A DNA stretch of 64,000 bases from positions 12,208,672-12,272,671 of the forward strand of contig NC_056001.1 of NCBI RefSeq assembly GCF_018446385.1. The letters run 5' to 3'. Of the stretch, positions 22,923 to 34,167 are shown in pieces. Under the pieces are notes generated by a model that saw only the letters and a list, made by a program, of their open reading frames with translations, was not told the origin of the DNA and ran no database searches. Source of the stretch: Zingiber officinale. Its lineage: Eukaryota; Streptophyta; Magnoliopsida; Zingiberales; Zingiberaceae. Numbering within the stretch: the stretch's first letter is position 1; every line of letters starts with the position of its first letter. The position numbers and the translations under genes are program-made.

Positions 22923-25118
22923 TTACTCGTCCATTACGAGTTTTATCATCAGATCATTCCAAACATCGATCGCTCCAGGCAAGCACCAATGCAGACAGTC
23001 ATACTGAACTTTCACAGTCTTTCCGTGCTCAAATGGATGGAATGCCCTGTAAGGACCTGGGTGAGCATCAGGCCTGAGCACTGCCAGTTGAAAAGTGTCC
23101 AAGAGTTTCAAGCGCGCCCCGCTCCATGTTTCTTCAGCTGCCACTGCCTTAGCGAACGCATTCAACTCTATTGTTCTCATGAAGTTGTCGACATCTCTGC
23201 CACCAGATTCTACTGCCTTGTACGGTTCAGTCCTGTTACATAACCCACCACTAAACCACTCACCGTGTTCAAAGTGTTGTGGTGTCCATGTCCTGTATAT
23301 AACAATTGGTTTGTGCTCGGAAGTTTTGATGAAACTGTAGATAGCATTAAGGACTCTGTTATAAGCATACTCGAGACTAATTTCTGATAAATTTAGCTTA
23401 GGGCAATAGTGGCAGCCGACTACTTTGTTGTTCTCCACGTAAATTGCAGATTTTAGGAACCACTGCCCGCCGGAGATGACGACATAGTCAAAGCTGTTAT
23501 ACAGACTTGTCCACTTGTGATCGAGAGTATCAATATGGAGTCTACTTTCAGACTTCGATACGCCTTCATCGTTCTCAAAAATTTCTGCTTTGATAAGGAA
23601 CGGGCTCCAGATGAGTGAGATATTGAAGTTGTGAGAGTGGAAGTGCCATCTTCTTGATTTGTATTGTTCATCATGGTCGACCTCGACAGGTTCTTCAACC
23701 TGAGGAAATGAAGAGTGGCTATGAAACCAGCTTGTAGTGCTAAGCTGATTATCGGTCTAAAAACTTGATGAATATATGATGTTCACCTTTGAAAGAAGAC
23801 AAATCAATGACTGCACTTGGTTGCGAAGAATCGAATCGCCGACTAGTGCCCAATTTTTGTTCTTCATAGTATCCAAAAACCTCTTTGCATCAAATGGAGA
23901 GACATCACAATCATTTGGTTTCCATCTCCAAAATAGGTACTCTGTGTCAGGGCGCCCATTCTTCATACAGTTTTGAGGAGGCTCTATAAAACGGCAGCTT
24001 TCATTGGTGTATGTAGGGCCTGAAGGATTTGGGATCCATTGCCCGGTAAAAAGATCACACCTATCTGCACTATATGGAATGCCCCAATTAAAATCATTGC
24101 AAATGCCAAGTTATGAAAAATGAAATAAAAGAACCGAAATGTTGTTATCAATCAACAGCGTATTGACTAACTGCACCATCTGACATAATCAACAAGTGAT
24201 TTTCTTTATCTTATTTGTTCCCTTCCGTGCATATATGAAATTAGATCTCTATAAATAAATACCTTGTTTAGAAACAACGTGCTCTTCGTTGATGGTTGAG
24301 CTGGAGTTTGTAGATGATGCTCCTATGAATGAGGGAGGGCCATTGTTAGTTGATGTCGAGATTAAGGCAACTGAATTTACATGAAGTATATAGTTATACG
24401 AAACAAAGATGCAGGTCCATGACATAGCAGCCGGCTACTTCATCATTTCTTAAGGTTCTCGTCTGTATGAAGAATATCCACAGTAGTGGAACCTACCAGT
24501 CTCCTTCAGCAAATCATGCTGTCGAAAACCCTAGATCTAACTACAAACACAATCGACTAGTATCAGTTTCGCGTAGCAAATTTCTCAGAGTCTGAAACCC
24601 ACTCACATAATTCAAAGAGAGGAGAACAAATTCAGGAGTAGCTGAGGAAGAAACAACAAGAAAAGATAAGGTTTCTCCGTTTTAAACTATGGATCTTAAC
24701 ACTGCGATGTAAATTTCAGTTTAGGGTTCAAGAAACCTCGGAGATCGTTTCATTGACCTTAATCAAAAAGTAAGCACTGCAAATATTTGATGGGTTCATT
24801 GGCATTAATGCCCGCTCCCAGGAACCAAACGCCGATAGAAAACAGATCTTTGGAATGTGGTTGGAAAAGGAAAAAAAAAGGTTCCTCACTTCCATTAATA
24901 TCGTCTCCAAGGCCGAGGACATCGGCCACCATGGATTCCGCCGGCGCTTCTCGCGCAGCCATGTCGGCGGGGGACACCGGCACGGGACGGAACTCATCGA
25001 AGAGGGAGAAGAGAAGGCGGAAGGAGAGGACGACGAAGATTGCGAGGAAGAGCAGCTTGACGACGACGTGATTGCTCTTGCGCTGGAGCGCCTGCCACGG
25101 CTCCCAGTCCATCGTCAT
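22923..25118 (-). CDS. Trichome birefringence-like (TBL) polysaccharide O-acetyltransferase, 447 aa
   Basis: Four exons on the minus strand: 24890-25118, 24263-24322, 23787-24064 and 22923-23699. All junctions are GT-AG and the sum (1344 bases) stays in frame. Residues about 18-42 form one hydrophobic segment after a basic stretch (type II Golgi anchor). A variable linker follows, then the TBL domain starting CDLFTGQWIPNPSGP (about residue 99) with conserved CMKNGRPD and WRWKP. The esterase GDS motif is GDSILRNQVQSL (Gly 172) and the DxxH motif is DCLHWCLPG (Asp 423, His 426), so the catalytic Ser-Asp-His set is present. Length and motif order are normal. TBL proteins transfer acetyl groups to xylan, mannan, xyloglucan or pectin; the sequence looks closest to the TBL19-26 group (mannan/xylan types), but the substrate is inferred. 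The start is the first in-frame ATG (MTMDWEPW). Confidence 0.9.
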
Positions 25119-25754
25119 TCCTTCCTTCACGGAGATCAAGAAACGAGCAGCAGCAAGGAGCGGCGTCTACTGCGATGCGAACTAGAAAAGCGTCGTCACA
25201 GCTAGCGAAACGAAAAGGAACAAATAGCGAAGTAATACGGAAACAGCAGCAGCAGCGAGAGAACAGAGCCGATGGTCATAGAAAAAAGGTGTCATTTTTA
25301 TTCTAGTTCTTCTTTAACTAATAACGGCGCCAAATGGTTGAAATCTAGTAGTAGAACATATATATACACAACAAAGTAGAAGAAGAACACGAAACAAAAC
25401 CAAGGCGCAGGACTTAATAGTCATCGTCAGGTCAACGTACTAGATCTACTGTATTATAGACTTTTTTTCTTGAACCAAAGATTATACCGTCGAATATGAA
25501 AACTCTTATTGATGATCGATGGTGTAAGGAATAAGTTTTTTGGTTATATAATTTTAAGTATTTCCCTTTCGCACTTTTTTATTTATGTTGGAATTAACCG
25601 GAGTCGAGATTCGAGATCTACAAGCCGGAACCACAACCATGGGATGAGATGTAAGATATTGTCGGAATGTCGGCTGGTGCTAATTTTTTAGTCTTTTAAA
25701 ACAAATTCAAGTATTTAATTTTTACTATCCAATTAATTTTAAAGGTAATCGGTA
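25119..25754 (-). promoter_or_regulatory. 5' UTR and promoter region of the TBL gene
   Basis: Purine-rich leader directly upstream of the start (GCAGCAGCAGCG near 25243-25254). A TATA-like run ATATATATAC occurs at 25359-25368 (plus-strand reading). No other specific element is claimed. Confidence 0.35.
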
Positions 25755-25763
25755 TTAAAATTA

Positions 25764-26497
25764 CGGTAAAGTAGAGAAAAATCCCCAATAACAATTTGAA
25801 TTTTGCATGCAATCCTCACTCATAAAAATTTTTGTTTCCACTCCCTGCATGCAAAGTTTTATTTACTTTAACTCCCTCATGCAAATATTGTGACCTAATT
25901 GCCCCTCAAATTTTTAGGTACAAAAGGTCCAAAAATGAGTATATTTTCTATCCAATTGAGTATCATTTAAATAAAATCTAGTATATTCGAGTATATTTTC
26001 TATTAAAATTACCCTTTATATTTTTTAGGTATAAATAGTCTAAAATGAGTATAATTTCTATTAAATTCATCATTTTAAACTAGAATCAAGTATATTTTCT
26101 ATTTAATTGATTATGATTTTTTTCTTATTTAATATAATTCATCCTAAATTCAGTATCATTTGAAAAAAATCTAGTATATTTTTTATCCAATTGAGTATCA
26201 TTTAAAGAAAATTTAGTATATTTTTCATCCAATTGAGTACTATTTAAAGAAAATCTAGTATATTTTCCATCCAATTGAGGTGGAAAAAGAATCGTACTCA
26301 ATTTGAATATACTAGATTCTAATTTTTAATGTACTGAATTTAAGAGAATTTATACTCATTTTTAGATTTTTTATACTTAAAATATCAGGGGCAATTAGGT
26401 AAGTATATTAGACTAGGGAGTGAAAACAAAGAATTTTGCCAATAGGGAGTGCATGCAAAGTTGTGTTTGCTAATGGGGACTGCATGCAAATTTTTCC
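25764..26497. mobile_element. Foldback/MULE-like MITE with long inverted arms, about 734 bp
   Basis: The left 150 bases (about 25776-25930) and the right 150 bases in reverse complement share GCATGCAATCCTCACTC / GCATGCAGTCCCCATT-like blocks and CTAATTGCCCCT words. The two ends can therefore pair as long arms. Between them is an internal repeat of AGTATATTTTCTATCCAATT with TGAGTATCATTT (about 25.93-26.34 kb, five or so copies). An exact 9-bp direct repeat TTAAAATTA flanks the unit (25755-25763, 26498-26506), as expected for Mutator-like elements, but AT-rich chance matches are possible. No transposase. Confidence 0.6.
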
Positions 26498-26506
26498 TTA
26501 AAATTA

Positions 26507-26984
26507 TCTATCCATCATTATGATAAATTGATAAGTGATCCCGTTAAAAAGCTAAATAGATAGGAATGTTAACTGAAGAGGACATGGATTAGAAAATCAG
26601 ATTTGGGCATTAAAAAAAAAATAGAGAGAGCAAATAGAAATGTTAAAGAATCAGGAAGAGATCCCTATGATGTTTAAATCAGATCAATAGTCTTGATAAA
26701 AGAGGGAGAAAAAGATGAACAATAGAATAGTAGTGTGAATGTGTGCGTGCACATATCTGACCAATAGAGAGGATTTATTTTTATATCGTCTCTCATAACA
26801 TTCGTAATAATGAGATATAAGAGAATTGTCAGGTGCTAGAATATGTCAGGTAACGATAGATGTACAATAGTTTTCCCCTAGGCAGAGGAATGTTTCATTG
26901 CATGTATATGTCATAGTAATGAAATATTCTATGGCAACTACATTGTGATTTTCTGATAATGTTATCTCATAGAAAGAGTCAGAT
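26507..26984. other. Spacer between MITE and minisatellite
   Basis: No feature recognised; purine-rich around 26.60-26.72 kb. Confidence 0.4.
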
Positions 26985-27990
26985 CGGTTGGGAGTCGACC
27001 GACTTTAGGTTGGGAGTCATGCCCATGTGAGGTGGGGAGCCAAGCCCTTGAGATCAGATTGACTCTGGGACCGATTGTGTTTATACTAGAAGCCTTATCC
27101 ATGAGAAGTGGGGAGTGGAACCTTGGAGGTCCAACTAGCTTTGGGATTGATCAGATTTATGCTAGGAGCCTTTCCTAAGAGAAGTGGGGAGCGGAGCCCC
27201 GGAGATATGACCGACACTAAAGTCGATCGGCTTTATGCTGGAAATCTTGCCCATGAGAAGTGGGGAGCAGAGCCCCGGAGGTCCGACTGGCTCTTGGGCC
27301 AATCGACCTTATGCTAAGAGTCATAGTCACAAGAAGTGGGGAGATGAGCCTTGGAGATCCGATCGGCTCTGGGCCAATTGAGTTTATGTTAGGAGCCTTG
27401 TCTATGAGAAGTGGGGAACAGAACCTCGGAGATCCGACTAGCTCTGGTCGATCGAGTTTATGTTTGGAGTTATACCCATGAGAAGTGGGGAGCAGAGCTT
27501 TGGAGATCCGACTAGCTTGGGTCCGATCGAGTTTATACTCGGAGTCATACCCATGAGAAGTGGGGAGTCGAGCCCCCGAGGTCCTTCGAGCCCCGAAAGT
27601 CCAACTGACTCTGAGATCGATTTAATGCTGGGAGAAATGCTCATGAGAAGTCGGGAGGTGAGCCCCGAATGTTCAACCAACTTTGGAGCCGATTGAATTT
27701 ATATTGGGAGTCATATACCCATGAGAAGTGGGGAACTAAGCTCCATATGTCCAACCAGTTCTTAGGCCTATCAGGTTAATGCGGGGAGTCATGCCTATGA
27801 GATATGGAGAGCGGAGATCTGACCGGCTCTGGGTCGATTGGATCTATGCTAAAAGTTATGCCCATGAGAAGTGAGGAGTGGAGACCCGAAGATTCGATCG
27901 GTTCTGAGGCCGATCGAATTTTTATTGAGAGTCATACTCATGAGAAGTGGGGAGCCGATCTTCAGAGGCCCGATCAACTTTATTCTCAGA
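26985..27990 (+). repeat. 76-bp minisatellite, about 13 copies
   Basis: The unit includes ATGAGAAGTGGGGAGC, then AGAGCCCCGGAGGTCCGAC and GGCTCTGGGCCGATCG, then TTTATGCTGGGAGTCAT. Core ATGAGAAGTGGGGA variants begin near 27024, 27101, 27177, 27253, 27329, 27403, 27478, 27553, 27643, 27721, 27797, 27863 and 27939. Most are spaced 74-78, with single 90 and 66 exceptions. Open frames in it are by-products of repeat periodicity. The composition resembles 3'-region repeats of gypsy elements, but no LTR is seen next to it. Confidence 0.9.
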
Positions 27991-29555
27991 GTTATTCCGT
28001 TAAAAATGATCCATTCGAATATATACACTTAACTTTAATTATCACTTTACCTTAACTTTACCTGCACATTGTCTTAATAATCAATTTGATATTACCTTTG
28101 AAGATCACTTACAATGCTTCGTATCAATAAGCATAGATGAATTTTAACTCAATATCGCAAATTATTTTTAACCTTTCCTATGTAATGTATGGGGTGAGAT
28201 TTGAACTTTTCTTGGATGTACTTGCGTCAATTTTTGATGTCCTTGATAAATGTATTTGAGCCAATCGTACAAGACACTATCAAACCTCTAATGAGTTATG
28301 AACTCTAAAATTAAAATTTGTAAAAAATACGTTTCACTCGTTATTCAGATTAGTGGATTTTTAAGTTCGTTTGAGTTTGTAGATCATAATTTTTTTTGTA
28401 CATAGAGAATTATTATGTTTAATATTAAACTACGAGATAATCGAGATAAAAAGAGGGACATTATAGTTGACATTAAATTGGATCTATCTCACTAGAAATT
28501 ACGCATATAACTTTAATCAATCAGTAATGCATTTGGAGACAAAATATACGACATGCCATGTGATTTGTCTTTTTCTTTCTTCAATTTAATTGTATCGGAG
28601 TGGACCATTTCAATTTATATCACTATTTCAAACAATAAGCAATTTAAAATTTCTGTTTTAATACACTTATGGCACATTTATTTTCACAAAATAAAAAAAA
28701 TGAGAGAGACAAAGTATTCATACACAGCGAAATAAACAAAACAATTCCTAACTATTATCGTATAAAAAAGTATCTTATATGAAATATTTGTGGTTTATCT
28801 TTCCGATCTAATAGGCTTTTAGATTAGACTGATTTATTGGATTAACTTGGTTTGTCCAACTCCAATAAAATGATTGAATTGTCTACTCATTTTAGCTATG
28901 CTCAGTTAAGCATTTAGCCTAATTAATATTGATCGATCTAATTGAGTTGTTTGACTCAATTAACTTATTTGATGCAACCAATCTGACGATACATTTAACT
29001 TGAGCACATTGACCAATGCATTTAACCTACTAAGCCCTAATTTTCCCAATTATCCCATTCAATTTATTGTGGTTTGATTAGTTCGCTCCATATAACTTAC
29101 TAGACAATAAAAAAAAAGTCCATCTAACTTACTAGACAATAAAGTCCATATGACCATTGGTATCATCAAAATAATGGATAGATCAATAAGGTCTAACTTG
29201 ATAAATTCATTAGCTCATTTGACACAATTTTTTTTTTACTCCTTTGACGTAATAAGGTCATTCAATGTCCTGAGCAACGTAGAAATCGCATAACCGCATA
29301 ACGTCTTTTCAATTCCTTATATATTTAAGGATCAAGTCAACAACTTAAAAAATATTTTTTTTAATGGATGATAAATCGTTCATTGTAATCACTTTTTAAT
29401 TTATCATGTTCATCGATGAAAATTTAAATAAGATCAGATTAATCGAAGTAAATTGGATAAATGGGGCCGACTATATAAATAATAAGAAAAAAAAATCCTT
29501 CAATTTATTTTATTTCAAAACGGATTTGAGTCACAGTAAGGGAATGCCCTATTAG
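27991..29555. other. AT-rich intergenic spacer
   Basis: No gene or clear element. A local direct repeat (CCATCTAACTTACTAGACAATAAA-like) occurs around 29.09-29.15 kb. Confidence 0.4.
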
Positions 29556-29559
29556 AGTG

Positions 29560-29735
29560 TGGGCCAAGGCCCAATTTGTTGCAGTAAACCAGGCCAATTC
29601 TTTTCCGATGGAAAGTCGGCCGGATCTCGATGGCTATAAAAAAATGAGCTCGTCTAGGGTTTCTCTCATAGCCGCCGCTTGCTCTGGTTCTTCGTCTCTT
29701 CTCCTCTCCTCTCCTCTCTTTTCCTCTTTTCTAGA
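29560..29735 (+). promoter_or_regulatory. Ribosomal-protein-type promoter of P0: site II, TATA, telo-box, pyrimidine leader
   Basis: TGGGCC (29560-29565) and GGCCCA (29568-29573) form paired site II elements, and a TATAAAA lies at 29635-29641. A telo-box TAGGGTTT (29655-29662, reverse of AAACCCTA) follows, then a CT-rich leader (29694-29732). Site II plus telo-box is the established signature of plant ribosomal-protein promoters active in dividing cells (TCP factors bind site II). The pyrimidine-rich leader may confer TOP-like translational control; that part is inference. Confidence 0.8.
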
Positions 29736-29881
29736 GGTTAAAGAGACAGGGCTTACCAGGCCCCGTCTGCCTTGGCGTTGCTCCGGCCGCGTCTTGGTCC
29801 TCGAAAGGAGATCACTTTTGTTTTTTTTACAGTTTTTTCTTACTCGATTTTGTTCGGAGGCTGTAGAACAAGCAAGACAAG

Positions 29882-32154
29882 ATGGTCGTGAAGCTGTCCA
29901 AGTCGGAGAAGAAGGTGCTGTATGACAAGAAGCTGTGCTCACTTCTGGATGAGTACAGTAGGGTGCTCATTGCGGTCGCTGATAACGTCGGCTCCAATCA
30001 GCTGCAGAACATCCGCCAGGGTCTGCGTGGCGACTCCATCATTCTCATGGGCAAGAATACCCTCATTCGCCGCTGCATCAAGATCCACGCAGAGAAAACC
30101 GGCAACAAGGATTACCTGAATATCCTACCTCTACTTGTTGTAGGTTTCCTTTGCTTTCGCTTCTGCTGATTGTGTCGCTAAATATGATTTATGTTATAGT
30201 TCGTCCAGAAGAAAAAAACAATGGCTTTAAAGTTTAAGGTCTATTGAGTTTCAGTTTTTTTTCTAAAATGATATTGTACTTCTAGTGACTGAAGATTATT
30301 TCGTGCTTGATTTACGTTTGATTCAGGGAAACGTTGGCCTGATATTTACAAAAGGAGATCTTAAGGAAGTCAGTGAAGAGGTTGCCAAGTACAAGGTATT
30401 CGGAAATTAATTAGACATCTTTATGTTCATGCACTAAAGTTGTCATCTCATATCTTAGAGAAATAATATTTTTTGTCATTCCTTGTTTCCTTGATTCTTG
30501 AAACTGAAGATCTAATAATCCGTGGAATCTTTGCAATCAATAGCATCATTTTTGTTGCATATTGATGCGTTTTCAACTTAGCATTCAGACCTCATCACGT
30601 TTTGCTGAATTTTGGCAGTGCTTGATTGAGTATTTCACTTTTGTATGTTTTTGAATAATTTTGAAAATTTCTAGCTAGGAGTAGGATATGATGTTTTCAG
30701 TACACTTGCTCCAATACATAATTTTATGCTGCAAAAGGGGTTCTTTATATTCGTGCTAGTACTTCACATGAAAAGAAGGAATACTCTTTCATCTGGGTAT
30801 CATTCCTTTGAAACTAGTCAACTAGGGAAATAGATGGATTGAAATAGAGGACGCTTTATTGATTATATAGCTTGATAGTTGCTAATTGGTTTTGCAGTCT
30901 TTTAGTTTCTTCTATGAAAAAAATCTGAATAGTTAATGCTAATTTAAATGATAAAATAAAATTAGCCTTATGTTGTGAATTAACATTGTATCATATACAT
31001 CAACAATTTTTTTGTAAAAAGGCCACTTTTATCCACACTATGTATGAATTATTTAATGTTTTTTTTTTCATTTTTTTTTAAGTTCTAGTTGATAAATTTA
31101 ATCAGGAATTTGGTTGCCCTGTGGAAGTCTTTGGAACATTGAACTTCGTAGCCATTGCTCAATCCATGTGATTAATTATAAGATTTTTAGATAGACTGTC
31201 TTATTAATGTTTGGGCCTGAATGTTCTTATATCCTTATGTCAACGCTCTGCTCTGCTGTTTGGATATGCTGAATATATGCATAAGTGCTACTCTCATTAC
31301 CAAATCTACCAGCATTCGTTGTTCCATGTTTCTAATTCTACATGTATTATTCAGGTTGGAGCTCCCGCACGTGTGGGCCTTGTTGCACCTATTGATGTTA
31401 TTGTGCCACCTGGAAACACTGGATTGGACCCTTCCCAGACATCTTTCTTTCAGGTTAATATAAGTTACATGCCTTGTGTCAAATGTTCCTATTGTTGACA
31501 ATACCATTTGTAAACGCTCTTACTTTCTTAGGTGCTCAATATTCCTACCAAGATTAACAAGGGTACTGTGGAAATCATCACCCCTGTTGAGCTGATTAAG
31601 AAGGGAGACAAAGTAGGCTCTTCTGAGGCTGCTCTCCTTGCAAAGCTGGGGATTAGGCCATTTTCGTACGGTCTTGTTATTCTGTCTGTGTATGAAGATG
31701 GCTCTGTGTTCAGTCCTGAAGTTCTCGATCTGACAGAGGATGACCTCATTGAGAAGTTTGCAGCTGGCATCTCCATGGTTACTTCACTGTCTTTGGCCAT
31801 ATCCTACCCAACTCTTGCAGCTGCACCCCACATGTTCATCAATGCCTACAAAAATGTTCTTGCTGTAGCAATTGCAACTGAGTACACCTTTCCGCAGGCC
31901 GAGAAAGTCAAAGAATTCCTCAAGGTATATACATCAACTTTATATCTCTACCTATATTATGTCATCGCCTTGGAATAACTTTACTCTTCTGAATCTTATT
32001 ATTGCCTCAGGATCCAAGCAAGTTTGCTGTTGCTTCTGCACCTGTAGCTGTGGCGGAGACTGCAGCACCTCCGGCCTCTGCACCTGCAGAAGAGAAGAAA
32101 GAGGAGCCAGCTGAGGAATCTGATGACGACATGGGCTTTAGCTTGTTTGATTAG
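29882..32154 (+). CDS. RPLP0: Large ribosomal subunit acidic stalk protein P0 (uL10), 320 aa
   Basis: Five exons: 29882-30139, 30327-30395, 31355-31453, 31532-31924 and 32011-32154. All introns are GT-AG and fall between codons. The protein starts [11 protein letters not shown], continues through the rRNA-binding uL10 domain (residues 1 to about 110, with [10 protein letters not shown]) and domain II (about 110-185), then the helices that bind P1/P2 dimers. It ends in an Ala/Pro/Glu-rich hinge and the conserved acidic tail [12 protein letters not shown]0 anchors P1/P2 on 28S rRNA at the GTPase-associated centre and recruits elongation factors. Length is normal for plants and no break is seen, so the gene is probably functional. 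The ATG follows a CT-rich leader and a site II/telo-box promoter. Intron 2 (959 bases) is the longest. Confidence 0.97.
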
Positions 32155-34167
32155 GATTTCTCAGTCTTCTATCTTATTTCCAAGTTATCTTTTAGTCATT
32201 TTGTTGGCTTGCTTCAATTTTCGCTACTGGAAGGTTTCATGTTGAACTATTTATTTCTTTCGCTCTACCGTTTGTTTCCTTTTTGGTTAATGCGATCTCT
32301 TAGAGAATATCATTTATGTTTTTGATGTTACTGTTATCATTAACAAGCAGTTCTCTACTTTGCTTCAAATCCTGATGTTGAAAATCTAGATGCGACATTG
32401 AATAACCAATCTCACTTGTAAATTCTTTTACAAATAACCAACTTTATTACACTAGGAACGAATGCTTTGCTCCAGCGCTCTTAGATTGTTCAAGCAATCC
32501 GACTCAAAGAAACCAGATTCCAGACCAAGTCGAGTCCGACACAACATGAGAACTAAAGCCAAAAAAAAAGAAAAAAGAAAAAAGAGACATCAGCTACAAA
32601 GCTCTTGTCATGCGGGTCTGGGGTTGTTTTCATTATTCGAATTCGTGATTTTATGATCACATGATATTAATTTTATGGTTGTATAAGCTGGCTGCATATT
32701 TCACTCGAAAAAATAGAGTGAAAAAGAACTTGGAAATAATATGGTTATATTATTTCCATAACATACATAACAAAAATTAAGTCTTGCAAATAGAGAGTGA
32801 AAAAAGAACTTGAGAGTACAAATGATGCCAAATTCATCATAAACTATATGATTGCAGCTATCGATGCTAGCAATTAAATCAGCAATAAAACTTCATAGCT
32901 AGAGAGGATCATGGATTAAGCAACCCACCAAAGGATTGCCATTAGCTAATCTCATATAAGATTATTTCAGAAAAAAAAATTATAATAGAAGGTTAAGATT
33001 AGATTAATCTACAGTCCATGCTTTTAATCAGAATTCAGCAACCCATCAAAGTTGATTGCAATTAACTAATCTCGTAGAGATAATTATTTGAGGGAAAAAA
33101 TTATACTAGAAGGTTAAGATTATGTTAGCCTAATGCCTAACTTTCAACAATAGAGTAAGAATGGAAATATCATTTTTTTTTGGTATATAATTAATGAGAA
33201 AATTCGACTATCCCGCAGGAATTGATTCCCTTTAGCATTACAGCAATTCCAAGTATCCAATACCTATGAACTACCCTAAAAAATATTTTGTTTATTTGTT
33301 TTTGTTAGTAATATAAATATATAAATTATTGATTTTCTAACAACTCAAGTTTTTGATATAATCGATTAGCTAGGAGTTTAAAAAAATTAATTAATTCAAA
33401 TATTAGGAGGTTAAAGTCAAGTACCCCATTCATACAGAAACAACAATTAACCAATCAACTTAAGAGTTTATATACATTTTTCTTCCCCAGTTTGTCTGTA
33501 TATACATTAGTCCTTGAATGAAAGGTCTATTATATCTTTTAACTAATCAACTTTAACAGTTTATATACATTTTTCTCTCCAGTTTGTCCTGTATATAAAT
33601 AAGATCTGTCCTTGAGTGAGACCTATATATCGTGTTAGATTTTTCTAGTCATCTAGTTTGTTGCAATGGTTAATAATTCCTTGTATAGAGATTTAACTTC
33701 TCGGTCACTAATGTGAAAGGAAGACTAACATTGTTTGTCCCTCTGGAATTTCTCCATGACATTCAAGTACATTTGAAAATGTCAAACAAATACCCCAACG
33801 TGTACGTAATGGAAAATATATTTGGCATTTCAGTTACTGACTTGGCTAATGACTTGGGAAACGACTAGCAGATGACTCACTCAGTCGAAGCATAAACGGA
33901 AGGGAAGAATATCAAGTGAGAGCTAGCATTTGATGCCGACAGTTTGCAATGCAATTGAAGCTAAATTCAACGTACTTTTCACGGTTTTGACGGGCGACTT
34001 AGAATACAAGGCATGGTTAAGTTCAGCCAATGAGTTGAGTAGTAGGTTGGAAGATGTGTACCTACGTACGGTTTTCAATACTTTATTTGCGTTGCATTCG
34101 ACAGGCCGAAACAAGCTATAAATATTACTACCAATGTTACCAAAGAAAGCACTAAAAAACTCCATTG
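32155..34167. other. Spacer between P0 and the receptor-like gene, with two local duplications
   Basis: Starts with the P0 3' UTR. Two diverged tandem duplications are visible. One is near 32.92-33.12 kb (CAACCCACCAAAGGATTGCC / CAACCCATCAAAGTTGATTG with following AGAAGGTTAAGATTA). The other is near 33.46-33.62 kb (GTTTATATACATTTTTCT and CCAGTTTGTC twice). No gene; ORFs here overlap on both strands. Confidence 0.5.

Noticed and set aside
26985-27990. Long repeat-containing open frames as a repetitive protein gene
   Set aside because: Frames exist in several phases because units vary between 66 and 90 bases; no start, splice or promoter logic.
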